From contig FR886218.1 in NCBI GenBank assembly GCA_000436475.1, forward strand, positions 62,001-126,000: a DNA stretch of 64,000 nucleotides. The letters are read 5' to 3'. This DNA comes from Eubacterium sp. CAG:248. Its GTDB lineage: Bacteria > Bacillota > Clostridia > Lachnospirales > Lachnospiraceae. A program made the position numbers and the translations under genes. The notes beneath the pieces are model-generated. The model was not told where the DNA came from, made no database searches, and saw only the letters and a program-made list of their open reading frames with translations. Shown here in pieces: positions 35,191-44,636 of the stretch (positions within the stretch are counted from its first letter, which is position 1; each line of letters opens with the position of its first letter).

Positions 35191-36390
35191 ATGAATATTT
35201 TAGTATTAAACTGCGGAAGCTCATCACTTAAGTATCAGTTAATCAATATGGAAGATGAAAGCGTTATCGCAAAGGGTCTTGTAGAAAGAATCGGTATTGA
35301 TGGTTCTATCCTTACACATAAGCCAACAGGAAAGGATAAGTATGTTGTTGAAACACCTATGAAGGATCACAACATCGCTGTTAAGCTTGTACTTGATGCT
35401 CTTATGGATGCAGAACACGGTGTGATCAAGTCTACAGATGAAATCGCTGCTGTAGGTCACAGAGTACTTCACGCAGGTGAGAAGTATATCGAGTCTTGTC
35501 TTGTAACAGAAGATGTTAAGAAGGTAGTAAGAGAGTGCTTCGATTTAGGACCTCTTCATAACCCAGCTAACCTTATAGGTATTGAAGCTGTTGAAGCTGC
35601 TATGCCTGGTAAGCCAAATGTAGCTGTATGGGATACAGCATTTGGTGGAACAATGGAGCCAAAGGCTTATCTTTACGCTATTCCTCGTGAATATTATGAA
35701 AAGTATGGCGTAAGAAGATACGGTTTCCACGGAACAAGCCACAGCTTTGTATCAAAGGAAACAATCAAGTTTGCTAACCTTGACCCTAAGACAGCTAAGG
35801 TTATCGTATGCCACCTTGGTAACGGTGCTTCAATCTCAGCTTCTATTGGTGGTAAGTGTGTAGATACATCTATGGGTCTTACTCCACTTGAAGGTCTTAT
35901 TATGGGTACTCGTTCAGGTGACCTTGATCCAGCTATCATCGAATACCTTTGCAACCATGAGAATCTTACAGTAAGCGAAATGCTTAATATTCTTAACAAG
36001 AAGTCAGGTGTTCTTGGTATGTCAGGTGGTATTTCTTCTGACTTCAGAGATCTTAACGCAGCAGCTAACGAAGGCAATGAAGTAGCTAAGGTTACACTTG
36101 AAGCTTATGCTTACAGAGTAGCTAAGTACATCGGTTCTTACACAGCAGCTATGAACGGTGTTGATGCTATCACATTTACAGCAGGTGTTGGTGAAAATGC
36201 AGCTTGGTTAAGACCAATGGTATGCAAGTATCTTGGCTTCCTTGGTGTTGAACTTGATGAAGCAGCTTCACAGAAGGCTTGCGGTGTTGAAGGCATCATC
36301 TCTACACCAGAATCAAAGGTTAAGCTTTGTGTAATACCTACAAACGAAGAGCTTGCTATCGCAAGAGAAACATTAGCACTTGTAAAGTAA
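35191..36390 (+). CDS. ackA: Acetate kinase
   Basis: Transfers phosphate from acetyl phosphate to ADP, giving acetate and ATP. The 399-residue product has the start VLNCGSSSLKYQLINM, the catalytic-region signature RRYGFHGTSHSFVSKE and the nucleotide-binding CHLGNGASISASIGGKCVDTSMG. Codon choice is of the highly expressed type, as for pta. A taggag site precedes the ATG. No terminator was found after it before the yceD promoter. Confidence 0.97.
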   Translation: MNILVLNCGSSSLKYQLINMEDESVIAKGLVERIGIDGSILTHKPTGKDKYVVETPMKDHNIAVKLVLDALMDAEHGVIKSTDEIAAVGHRVLHAGEKYIESCLVTEDVKKVVRECFDLGPLHNPANLIGIEAVEAAMPGKPNVAVWDTAFGGTMEPKAYLYAIPREYYEKYGVRRYGFHGTSHSFVSKETIKFANLDPKTAKVIVCHLGNGASISASIGGKCVDTSMGLTPLEGLIMGTRSGDLDPAIIEYLCNHENLTVSEMLNILNKKSGVLGMSGGISSDFRDLNAAANEGNEVAKVTLEAYAYRVAKYIGSYTAAMNGVDAITFTAGVGENAAWLRPMVCKYLGFLGVELDEAASQKACGVEGIISTPESKVKLCVIPTNEELAIARETLALVK

Positions 36391-36409
36391 TTAACGACAT
36401 ATGTTAATT

Positions 36410-36483
36410 GATTAAATATATTACGATTGGATATATCATGGTTGAATATACTGTGGTTTAATATATTGCGATTAAATATATTA
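36410..36483 (+). repeat. Degenerate 15-bp AT-rich tandem repeat upstream of yceD promoter
   Basis: Five imperfect units similar to gattaaatatatt start at about 36410, 36425, 36441, 36456 and 36470 (spacing 14-16 bases). It ends 10 bases before the -35. Confidence 0.55.
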
Positions 36484-36492
36484 AATTAGTTA

Positions 36493-36521
36493 TTGACAAA
36501 CCAATATCAGGTGCGTATAAT
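36493..36521 (+). promoter_or_regulatory. Consensus sigma-A promoter of yceD-rpmF
   Basis: A perfect TTGACA (36493-36498), 17-base spacer and perfect TATAAT (36516-36521). The leader folds into a hairpin, gtgg-taagc/gctta-ccac (36531-36554), before the ribosome-binding site of yceD. Confidence 0.88.
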
Positions 36522-36581
36522 AGACAAAGTGTGGTAAGCGTTATGCTTATCCACTATATATAGTATGAATTGGAGACAATT

Positions 36582-37106
36582 ATGCTAATTGATTTAAGAG
36601 AGCTTTTATCCGGTTCACAGGATGAGAAGAGTTATAAAGCAGATATTGAAATGAATACATTTAGTACAGGTTCATCTGATTATGATATAATTGATAAACC
36701 TGATCTTAATGTCAGCATTAAAAAGCTAGGTAAGAATAAGCTTTCTATAAAGGCTGATTCTTATGTTACCCTTAGTATTCCTTGTGACAGATGCTTAGAG
36801 CCGGTTGATACCAAAGTTAACTACACAGTTGATGAGGTTGTTGACTTTAATGATAATGCATCCGAGGAAGAAGCAAAAGAAGAAAAAGACTATATTGATG
36901 GATACAACCTCGACGTGGACAAGTTAGTTTTCGGCGAAATACTGATATCCATGCCGGGAAAAACCTTATGTAAGGAGGACTGCAAAGGAATTTGTCTGAT
37001 TTGCGGTGCGAATCTGAACAAAGGAGAATGCGGTTGTGACAGGGATATCCTGGATCCAAGAATGTCTGTTTTCAAAGATATTTTAAAGAATTTTAAGGAG
37101 GTGTAA
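36582..37106 (+). CDS. yceD: YceD family (DUF177) protein
   Basis: A 174-residue DUF177/YceD protein, a family linked to 23S rRNA accumulation and encoded next to rpmF. It has the typical CDRCLEPV (Cys-x2-Cys) near residue 68 and a second Cys-x6-Cys-x2-Cys cluster (CKGICLICGANLNKGECGCD) near the C-terminus, which may bind metal. The ATG at 36582 has tggaga upstream. The downstream rpmF starts 4 bases after its stop. Confidence 0.92.
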   Translation: MLIDLRELLSGSQDEKSYKADIEMNTFSTGSSDYDIIDKPDLNVSIKKLGKNKLSIKADSYVTLSIPCDRCLEPVDTKVNYTVDEVVDFNDNASEEEAKEEKDYIDGYNLDVDKLVFGEILISMPGKTLCKEDCKGICLICGANLNKGECGCDRDILDPRMSVFKDILKNFKEV

Positions 37107-37110
37107 CCGA

Positions 37111-37290
37111 ATGTCAATTTGTCCTAAGAATAAATCTTCAAAGGCTAGAAGAGATAAGAGAAGAGCTAATTGGAAGATGAGCGCTCCTAATCTCGTAAAG
37201 TGCAGCAAGTGTGGTGCTTTAATGATGCCTCATAGAGTATGCAAGGCTTGTGGTTCATACAACAAGAAAGAAATCGTTTCTGTAGACTAA
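37111..37290 (+). CDS. rpmF: 50S ribosomal protein L32
   Basis: A 59-residue L32: it begins MSICPKNKSSKARRDKRRAN and has the zinc ribbon CSKCGALMMPHRVCKACG (two Cys-x2-Cys pairs), the C+ zinc-binding form. An aaggaggtg site overlaps the end of yceD, 4 bases of intergenic DNA. It is too short to be caught by most length cut-offs. It ends at a strong terminator 97 bases on. Confidence 0.97.
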   Translation: MSICPKNKSSKARRDKRRANWKMSAPNLVKCSKCGALMMPHRVCKACGSYNKKEIVSVD

Positions 37291-37386
37291 TCCAGTAAAA
37301 TCATGGAATTATGGTGTTATTAAAGGGTTAGGTATTAAAATGATCTAATAGTAGCCCCAATTAAAGACAGAGCGATATATATTTTC

Positions 37387-37424
37387 AAAGGGATAAAGAG
37401 AATAATCTTTATCCCTTTTTTTTA
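37387..37424 (+). terminator. Intrinsic terminator after rpmF
   Basis: A 13-bp stem, aaagggataaaga and tctttatcccttt, with a 6-base loop and a long T-run. Confidence 0.92.
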
Positions 37425-37509
37425 CTTTGATTTGCCTTTTTTGTTTCGGATATTATTTTACAAAAAAATAAAATAATATGTTTACAATGGAAACTCTGGT
37501 AATATATCC

Positions 37510-37538
37510 TTGATAAAAACTTATTTTCGTAGTATATT
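37510..37538 (+). promoter_or_regulatory. Predicted plsX promoter in a 398-base gene-free stretch
   Basis: TTGATA (37510-37515), 17 bases, TATATT (37533-37538). The gene-free stretch 37291-37688 otherwise holds the rpmF terminator and a leader hairpin, gttacagtg with cactaaagtaac (37592-37622). I see no small gene in it. Confidence 0.55.
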
Positions 37539-37688
37539 TATTAAGTATTTTCATACATTATGATATAAGTGCAGGAAGTGTATATTGTTTAGTTACAGTG
37601 TGGACAGAATCACTAAAGTAACGATTTTAAAATAATATATTGATGCGCATTTATCTCATATAATAGAATATAAGGAATGGACAGATAT

Positions 37689-38714
37689 ATGATAAAAGTT
37701 GCACTTGATGCTATGGGTGGCGATAATGCGCCAGTTGAGATTGTTAAAGGTGCCATAGCTGCTGTTAATGCAAGCAATGAATGCTTTGTATATCTTGTGG
37801 GTCAGGAAGATGTAGTCAGGGCTGAGCTTGCAAAGTATACATACAATGAAAAACAGATAGAAGTTGTCAATGCTTCTGAGGTCATCGAAACTGGTGAGTC
37901 TCCGGTCATGGCAATCAGAAGGAAGAAAGATTCTTCAATAGTTAAGGGCCTTAATATGGTTAAGAATAAAGAAGCAGATGCTTTCGTTTCAGCAGGAAGC
38001 TCAGGAGCTGTATTGGTAGGAGGTCAGGTTATTGTAGGTCGCCTTCCAGGAGTTGAGAGACCTCCTATAGGAGCTATTGTTCCAACTGATAATAGCTGTG
38101 TACTTATTGTTGACAGCGGAGCTAATGTTGATGCAAGACCTGATTTTTTAGTACAGTGGGCTAAGATGGGCTCTATATATATGGAGAATTGTGTAGGTAT
38201 AAAGAACCCACGTGTAGCTATTGTTAATGTCGGACTCGAGGAAGAGAAAGGTAATCAGCTGGTAAAAGAAACATATCCACTTCTTAAGGCATGCGACGAT
38301 ATTAATTTTATTGGAAGTATTGAAGCAAGAGAGATTCCACGAAGTGGTGCAGATGTTATAGTATGTGATGCGTTTGTTGGAAATGTAATACTTAAGCTAT
38401 ATGAGGGACTTGCTGGAACTCTTATTTCTAAGATAAAAGGGGCTTTTTATTCAACGCTTAAATCTAAGATAGGAGCATTACTTGTAAAGGGAGCACTTAA
38501 AGATACATTAAAGACTATGGATGCATCTGAATATGGTGGAGCACCTCTTATCGGACTTAACAGACTGGTTGTTAAAACACATGGAAGTTCTAAGGCTAAA
38601 GAGATTAAGAATTCCGTTCTGCAGTGTGTTACATTTTCAAAAAGCAATATCAATGAAAAGATAGTTGAATCACTTGCTAATATGCCACACACAGATACAG
38701 AATCCGAAAAGTAA
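37689..38714 (+). CDS. plsX: Acyl-phosphate:phosphate acyltransferase PlsX
   Basis: Makes acyl-phosphate from acyl-ACP for phospholipid synthesis. The 341-residue product starts MIKVALDAMGGDNAPVEIVKGA and has SAGSSGAVLVGGQVIVGRLPGVERP and DVIVCDAFVGNVILKLYEG, all family markers. An in-frame ATG at 37677 would add four residues, but the family start is the second ATG. It precedes acpP, its carrier substrate, and rnc. Confidence 0.95.
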   Translation: MIKVALDAMGGDNAPVEIVKGAIAAVNASNECFVYLVGQEDVVRAELAKYTYNEKQIEVVNASEVIETGESPVMAIRRKKDSSIVKGLNMVKNKEADAFVSAGSSGAVLVGGQVIVGRLPGVERPPIGAIVPTDNSCVLIVDSGANVDARPDFLVQWAKMGSIYMENCVGIKNPRVAIVNVGLEEEKGNQLVKETYPLLKACDDINFIGSIEAREIPRSGADVIVCDAFVGNVILKLYEGLAGTLISKIKGAFYSTLKSKIGALLVKGALKDTLKTMDASEYGGAPLIGLNRLVVKTHGSSKAKEIKNSVLQCVTFSKSNINEKIVESLANMPHTDTESEK

Positions 38715-38787
38715 ATGTATAAAATATATGAATGATTAAATATAAGCCTGAAAATAAGATATAAACAGGCGGGAATGGAGGAATAAT

Positions 38788-39021
38788 ATGGAGTTTCAGA
38801 AGTTACAGAGAATTATCGCAGATGTTCTAAATATCAGTGAGGATAAAATCACACCTGAATCTACTTTTGTTGATGATCTTAAGGCTGATTCACTTGATGT
38901 ATTTCAGATTATCACAGAGATAGAAGATCAGTTTGAGATTCAGATTCCAGATGATGCAGCAGAACATATAACAACAGTTGGTGATGCTGTGTCACAGATT
39001 CAGGCAGCTCTTGCTAAATAA
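38788..39021 (+). CDS. acpP: Acyl carrier protein
   Basis: A 77-residue acidic four-helix carrier of fatty acyl chains. The phosphopantetheine Ser is in the DSLDVFQ motif (residue about 37). A gaatggagg site precedes the ATG. It follows plsX by 73 bases and ends at a terminator. Confidence 0.96.
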   Translation: MEFQKLQRIIADVLNISEDKITPESTFVDDLKADSLDVFQIITEIEDQFEIQIPDDAAEHITTVGDAVSQIQAALAK

Positions 39022-39044
39022 TCAGGATAATAACAGATATGGAG

Positions 39045-39091
39045 TGCCGCCAAGTATCACTGCATAACATGCAGGCGAGGCGGCATTTTTA
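39045..39091 (+). terminator. Intrinsic terminator after acpP
   Basis: A 7-bp GC-rich stem, tgccgcc and ggcggca (39045-39051, 39079-39085), encloses a second hairpin, ctgcat/atgcag (39060-39074), and is followed by a T-run. Confidence 0.82.
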
Positions 39092-39128
39092 TACTTATGT
39101 GTCAACTATATGATGAAAGGAAAAATAT

Positions 39129-39824
39129 ATGCATAATAAGAATTTATCAGAATTAATGCAGACAATACATTATGAATTCGAGAATATAGATCTTCTTAAG
39201 AATGCACTCACACATAGCTCATATGCTAATGAGAAATGTATTAAAAAGTATAAAGATAATGAACGTCTTGAGTTTTTAGGTGATGCCGTTCTTGAACTTA
39301 CATCAAGTGATTATATATATAAGAATTATGCTGATATGGATGAAGGAAGGATGACAAGATTACGTGCAAGTATAGTGTGCGAACCAACACTTGCCATATG
39401 TGCAAGAGCTATAGGATTAGATAAGTTTGTCATGCTTGGTAAGGGTGAAGAACTCACTGGTGGAAGAAAGAGAGATTCTATTATATCGGATGCATGTGAG
39501 GCAGTTATAGGTGCAATATACCTGGATGGTGGTTTTGCTAATGCAAAAGAATTCGTAACATCATTTATTCTTAATGATCTTGAAAACAAGCAACTCTTTT
39601 ATGATAGCAAAACTATTTTACAGGAAGTTGTCCAGGCAGCTCATAAAGAAGTGGTATATGAGATAATTGATGAGACTGGTCCTGAACATGATAAGAACTT
39701 TATTGCAAAAGCTTATGTTGAAGGTATGTTTGAAGTAACGGCAAACGGACATACAAAAAAACATGCCGAACAGAGAGCTGCATATGAAGCACTCGTATAT
39801 CTTAAGAAGCATGGACAGGCATAA
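39129..39824 (+). CDS. rnc: Ribonuclease III
   Basis: Cuts double-stranded RNA in rRNA and mRNA processing. The catalytic domain (about 1-150) has the signature NERLEFLGDAVLELTSSDY and the later DACEAVIGAIYLDGG; the C-terminal double-stranded RNA-binding domain (about 155-228) ends with GHTKKHAEQRAAYEALVYLKK. Length 231 residues is normal. Lies in the plsX-acpP-rnc-smc-ftsY order of Firmicutes. Confidence 0.96.
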   Translation: MHNKNLSELMQTIHYEFENIDLLKNALTHSSYANEKCIKKYKDNERLEFLGDAVLELTSSDYIYKNYADMDEGRMTRLRASIVCEPTLAICARAIGLDKFVMLGKGEELTGGRKRDSIISDACEAVIGAIYLDGGFANAKEFVTSFILNDLENKQLFYDSKTILQEVVQAAHKEVVYEIIDETGPEHDKNFIAKAYVEGMFEVTANGHTKKHAEQRAAYEALVYLKKHGQA

Positions 39825-39857
39825 TGTAATTAATGGAAAAGGAATAATAAATAAAAT

Positions 39858-42800
39858 ATGTATTTAAAGAGTATAGAGGTTCAGGGGTTTAAGTCCTTTG
39901 CTAACAAGATAGTGTTTGATTTCCATAACGGAATTACAGGTATTGTAGGACCGAATGGCTCTGGTAAAAGTAATGTTGCCGATGCAGTAAGATGGGTTCT
40001 TGGTGAACAGAGTGCCAAACAGCTGCGTGGTGCTAAAATGGAAGATGTTATATTTGCTGGTACTCAGAACAGAAAGCCGGTTGGTTTTGCATATGTTGCT
40101 ATAACTCTTGACAACAGTGATCATGCATTGCCTGTAGAATACGATGAAGTAACTGTGTCAAGAAGAGTTTACCGCTCTGGTGAAAGTGAATATAAGATTA
40201 ATGGACATTCCTGCAGACTTAGAGATGTCACAGAAATGTTTTATGATACAGGTATTGGTAAAGAAGGTTATTCTATTATAGGACAGGGTCAGATAGATAA
40301 GATTCTTAGCGGAAAACCAGATGAGAGAAGAGAGCTTTTTGATGAGGCGGCTGGTATTGTTAAGTTTAAGAGACGAAAGTCAGCTGCGATAAAGAAGCTT
40401 GAAAATGAAAGAAGTAATCTTGTCAGAGTTAACGATATTTTGTCCGAACTTGAGAAACAGGTTGGTCCATTAAAGCAACAGTCAGAAAAAGCAAAGGAAT
40501 ACCTTAACTATAAAACAGATCTTAAAAAATATGATGTTAATGCATTTTTACTTGAAACTGACAGAATAAGGAAGGAAACGGCAGAGCTTAATGGCAGACT
40601 GAAAATAGTAGATGATGATTTAGAAGATTCTAAATCTGAATATGATAATACAAAATCTGAATATGAAACAGCAGAAAATCAGCTTAATGATATTAATGCC
40701 CAGATAGACGAAAACAGTCAGACTGTATCAGCTCTGGAACTTGAAAACCAGAAGCTTCAGGGAGAGATAAATGTATTTACAGAACAGATAAAGACATTTA
40801 ACGCTAATAAGCAGCTTCATTCTGAAAGATTACTGGATATTGAAAAGGACAAGCAGAATAAGAATAACTCAGTTAAAGAGCTGAGGGAGCAGTATAATGA
40901 CCTTAACACAGAACTTTCAGAGTATAATGATAAGTTAGCGGCTATTAATGATACAGCTAAGGCTCTTAACGCTGAGATTGAAGGAATATCTGGACAGATT
41001 GATAATCGTCAGAACAGCATCTATGATAACCTGACAGAGCAGTCTACTATCAAGGCTGAAAATCAGAAGTTTGTTACTATGCTTGAACAGCTGGAAATAA
41101 AAAAATCTGAGCTTACAAGTCATATTATCAAAGGCAAGAGTGATGAAAGTGCACAGAAACAGGTTATTAAGTCTCTTACAGCAGAGCTTGATAATGCTGT
41201 TGGAAAGCTTGAAGATATTAATAATTCGATCGAAGAAAGTAACACGTCAGTAACACAGCTGAAAGCTGAAATCGCTGAAAAAAATAGTGAACTTGATAAG
41301 CTGACACAAAACTATCATAGAGAAAAGTCACGTCTTGAATCTTTAATAAATATTACAGAAAGATATGATGGTTATGGTAACAGCATAAAAAAAATCATGG
41401 AATTAAAGGATAGCAATCCTGGTATTCTTGGTGTTATTGCTGATATAGTAAAGGTTGAGAAACAGTATGAAACAGCTATAGAAACTGCACTTGGAGGAAC
41501 AATCCAGAATATAGTTACAGATAAGGAATCTACAGCAAAAGAACTTATAGGTTATCTGAAACAGAATAAGCTTGGACGTGCTACATTTTTACCTTTGAAT
41601 GCCATACATGCCAGAAATACGTTAGAAAATGAAGCGTGTATAAATGAAAAAGGTGTTATAGGTGTGGCAAGTAACCTTGTACGTGTTTCTTTCGAGTATG
41701 AAGGACTTGCTAAGTATCTTCTTGGACGTATTCTTGTTGTTGATAATATTGATAATGCACTTCTGATCGCTAAAAAATATAAATACACGCTCAGAATCGT
41801 AACACTTGAAGGTGAACAGCTAAACCCAGGTGGTTCAATGACTGGTGGTGCATTTAGAAATTCCAGCAATCTTCTTGGACGTAGAAGAGAAATAGAAGAA
41901 TTAAAACAGTCTGTATCTAATACTAATAAACAGATAACACAAGAGAAGGCAGCTGTTGCTGATTTAAGGAATCAGGTTGCAAAGTACCGCGAGGCACTTG
42001 ATTCTTATAATAAGCTGTTAAGAGAAACTCATATCAGAAAGAATACTATAGACGTTAATCTTAAGCAGGCAGATCTTAAGCTGTCAGAGATTATTGCTTC
42101 ATATGGCGATGCTATAAAAGAACAGGCATCTATTGATTCTGAAATCTTAAAGATAAGTGAAAGCAGGAATCAGGTCAGTGGTAATCTTAATCTGCTTGAC
42201 AATCAGAACGAGGCAGCCAGAAAAGAGATAGAGAATCTTGGCAAAACTCTTGAAGCAAAAAAATCAGAGGAAGCAGCTGTTGCACTGAAAATAGAGAATC
42301 TGAAAATATCACATTCATCTATAGAGCAGAAAGCCTCATTTATCAATGAGAATATAGAAAGACTATGTAAAGAGCTGGATAATCTTGAAGAAGAAAAAAC
42401 TTCTATACAGGAAAAGATAGGTGAAACAAAAGAACTTGTATCAGCTAAGCAGGCTGATATAGAGCTTGTTAAGAATTCTATAGAAGAGTCCGAAAGAAAA
42501 ATAACAGCTATAGGTGAAAAACTTGAAGATTTAAGAGCAGCCAAAGAAAAGGTTAATGCAAGTCATAAAGAGTTCTTTAAGAAACGTGAAGAATTAAATG
42601 AAAAAATAATTCTTCTTGAAAAAGATAGTATGAGACTTCATAACCAGTATGACAGACTTGAAGAATCTTATGACTCACTTGTAGATTATATGTGGAATGA
42701 ATATGAGCTTACATATAGTTATGCTCTTGAGTTAAAGAGCGATGAGCTTAATAATATTAACGATATAAGAAAGCAGATTAACATATTAAAAGCTGCAATC

Positions 42801-43433
42801 AAGAAACTTGGAGATGTCAATGTAAATGCTATCGAAGAATATAAGTCAGTAAGTGAAAGATATGAATTCATGAAGACACAGCATGATGATATGATTGAAG
42901 CAGAAGAATCACTTATGAAGGTTATTGAAGAACTTGATGAAGGCATGAGAACGCAGTTTACTGCTAAGTTTGAAGAAATAAAGGTTGAATTTGATAAAGT
43001 GTTCAAGGAACTTTTTGGTGGAGGCAGAGGAACAATAGAGCTTGTAGAAGGAGAAGATATTCTTGAAGCTGGTATTCTTATAATATCCCAGCCACCTGGA
43101 AAGAAGCTTCAGAATATGATGCAGTTATCGGGTGGAGAAAAAGCGCTTACCGCTATTGCACTTCTTTTTGCAATACAGAATCTAAAACCTTCTCCATTCT
43201 GTCTTCTTGATGAAATAGAAGCGGCACTTGATGATTCAAATGTTGGAAGATATGCTAATTATCTTCATAAGCTGACAAAACATACACAGTTCATTGTTAT
43301 CACTCACAGACGTGGTACAATGTCAGCAGCTGACAGATTGTATGGTATAACCATGCAGGAAAAGGGTGTATCTACGCTTGTATCGGTTGATCTTATAGAA
43401 AATGATCTTAATGACAGGAAAAAAGAATCGTAG
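39858..43433 (+). CDS. smc: Chromosome segregation protein SMC
   Basis: A 1191-residue SMC ATPase that compacts and segregates the chromosome with ScpA and ScpB. The N-terminal Walker A is GIVGPNGSGKSNVADAVRWV; long coiled coils (about 170-500 and 680-1020) flank a hinge near residues 510-670 (GILGVIADIVKVEKQYETAI). The C-terminal head has the LSGGEKALTAIALLFAI signature and FCLLDEIEAALDD Walker B. The ribosome-binding site (aaaagga) is about 15 bases away, rather distant. Followed by ftsY. Confidence 0.97.
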   Translation: MYLKSIEVQGFKSFANKIVFDFHNGITGIVGPNGSGKSNVADAVRWVLGEQSAKQLRGAKMEDVIFAGTQNRKPVGFAYVAITLDNSDHALPVEYDEVTVSRRVYRSGESEYKINGHSCRLRDVTEMFYDTGIGKEGYSIIGQGQIDKILSGKPDERRELFDEAAGIVKFKRRKSAAIKKLENERSNLVRVNDILSELEKQVGPLKQQSEKAKEYLNYKTDLKKYDVNAFLLETDRIRKETAELNGRLKIVDDDLEDSKSEYDNTKSEYETAENQLNDINAQIDENSQTVSALELENQKLQGEINVFTEQIKTFNANKQLHSERLLDIEKDKQNKNNSVKELREQYNDLNTELSEYNDKLAAINDTAKALNAEIEGISGQIDNRQNSIYDNLTEQSTIKAENQKFVTMLEQLEIKKSELTSHIIKGKSDESAQKQVIKSLTAELDNAVGKLEDINNSIEESNTSVTQLKAEIAEKNSELDKLTQNYHREKSRLESLINITERYDGYGNSIKKIMELKDSNPGILGVIADIVKVEKQYETAIETALGGTIQNIVTDKESTAKELIGYLKQNKLGRATFLPLNAIHARNTLENEACINEKGVIGVASNLVRVSFEYEGLAKYLLGRILVVDNIDNALLIAKKYKYTLRIVTLEGEQLNPGGSMTGGAFRNSSNLLGRRREIEELKQSVSNTNKQITQEKAAVADLRNQVAKYREALDSYNKLLRETHIRKNTIDVNLKQADLKLSEIIASYGDAIKEQASIDSEILKISESRNQVSGNLNLLDNQNEAARKEIENLGKTLEAKKSEEAAVALKIENLKISHSSIEQKASFINENIERLCKELDNLEEEKTSIQEKIGETKELVSAKQADIELVKNSIEESERKITAIGEKLEDLRAAKEKVNASHKEFFKKREELNEKIILLEKDSMRLHNQYDRLEESYDSLVDYMWNEYELTYSYALELKSDELNNINDIRKQINILKAAIKKLGDVNVNAIEEYKSVSERYEFMKTQHDDMIEAEESLMKVIEELDEGMRTQFTAKFEEIKVEFDKVFKELFGGGRGTIELVEGEDILEAGILIISQPPGKKLQNMMQLSGGEKALTAIALLFAIQNLKPSPFCLLDEIEAALDDSNVGRYANYLHKLTKHTQFIVITHRRGTMSAADRLYGITMQEKGVSTLVSVDLIENDLNDRKKES

Positions 43434-43465
43434 AAAATATATTGATTAAGAAAGAGAGGATGTAT

Positions 43466-44407
43466 ATGGGACTTTTTAGTAAATTAAAAGAGGGTCTTAC
43501 AAAGACACGTAATAATATAGTGTCAGGTATTGATAATATATTTAGTGGTTTTTCTTCAATAGATGATGATTTTTATGAAGAACTTGAAGAAACACTTATT
43601 ATGGGAGATATCGGTGTAAGAGCAACAGACGAAATTATAGAAGAATTAAAATCTAAGGTTAAAGAAAACAAGATTAAGGATCCTAAGGATTGCAAGCAGT
43701 TACTTATTGACACAATCCGTGAAAAGATGAATCTTGGTCCTAATGCATATGACTTTGAGAATCAGAAGTCAATAGTCATGCTTATAGGTGTTAATGGTGT
43801 TGGTAAAACAACATCAGTAGGTAAGCTTGCGGGACATTTAAAGGCGCAGAATAAAAAGGTTATCATGGCTGCAGCTGATACCTTCAGAGCAGCAGCTATA
43901 GAACAGCTTACAGAATGGTCTAACAGAGTCGGAGTAGATATTATTGCTCAAAGTGAAGGCTCTGACCCTGCCGCCGTTATATATGATTCAATAGCAGCTG
44001 CAAAGGCAAGACATGCAGATGTTCTGTTGTGTGATACAGCAGGAAGACTTCAGAACAAAAAGAATCTTATGGAAGAGTTAAGAAAGATAGACCGTGTTAT
44101 AGAAAGAGAATATTCAGATGCTTACAGGGAAAATCTTATTGTGCTTGATGCAACAACAGGACAGAATGCTCTTTCACAGCTAAGAGAATTCAATGATGTA
44201 ACAAACATAACAGGTATCATACTTACTAAGATGGATGGTACAGCTAAAGGTGGCATTGCAGTTGCTATCCAGGCTGAATTTGGGATACCAGTTAAGTATG
44301 TTGGTGTTGGTGAAAAGGTTGAAGATCTCCAGAAGTTTGATTCTGATACATTTGTTAATGCATTATTTGATGTTGCGACAGATGATGAGGATGAAGAGCA
44401 GGAATAA
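43466..44407 (+). CDS. ftsY: Signal recognition particle receptor FtsY
   Basis: The SRP receptor GTPase that docks ribosome-nascent chain complexes at the membrane. The 313-residue product has an N domain (about 1-95), the G1 motif GVNGVGKTTSVGKLAGHL, the DTFRAAAIEQL element, DTAGRLQNKKNLMEEL and the G4 TKMDGTAKGG. It lacks the long acidic A domain of E. coli, normal for Firmicutes. The ATG at 43466 has agagagg upstream. Confidence 0.96.
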   Translation: MGLFSKLKEGLTKTRNNIVSGIDNIFSGFSSIDDDFYEELEETLIMGDIGVRATDEIIEELKSKVKENKIKDPKDCKQLLIDTIREKMNLGPNAYDFENQKSIVMLIGVNGVGKTTSVGKLAGHLKAQNKKVIMAAADTFRAAAIEQLTEWSNRVGVDIIAQSEGSDPAAVIYDSIAAAKARHADVLLCDTAGRLQNKKNLMEELRKIDRVIEREYSDAYRENLIVLDATTGQNALSQLREFNDVTNITGIILTKMDGTAKGGIAVAIQAEFGIPVKYVGVGEKVEDLQKFDSDTFVNALFDVATDDEDEEQE

Positions 44408-44542
44408 TATCATCAAATTATTTATTAAATATTATATAAAAAACTTGAATGATTACGATAATAGGAATAATATATAAAATGTCAGAATTTTATTTTGACA
44501 TTCATATCATTTTATAAAATTCAGGAAAGGAAAGTACTGTCG

Positions 44543-44551
44543 TGGTATAAT
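44543..44551 (+). promoter_or_regulatory. Extended -10 element upstream of ilvA
   Basis: TGGTATAAT without a clear -35. The rest of the 229-base gap 44408-44636 holds a 7-bp hairpin (aatgtca 44478-44484 with tgacatt 44496-44502) and an AT-rich leader of about 80 bases. Confidence 0.45.
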
Positions 44552-44636
44552 GGGATTTTTAGTATATATAGAATAATGCGTTGTTTTATGCATTTGTATG
44601 ATATACATTTATTGCGATAGCACTATATAAGTAATA

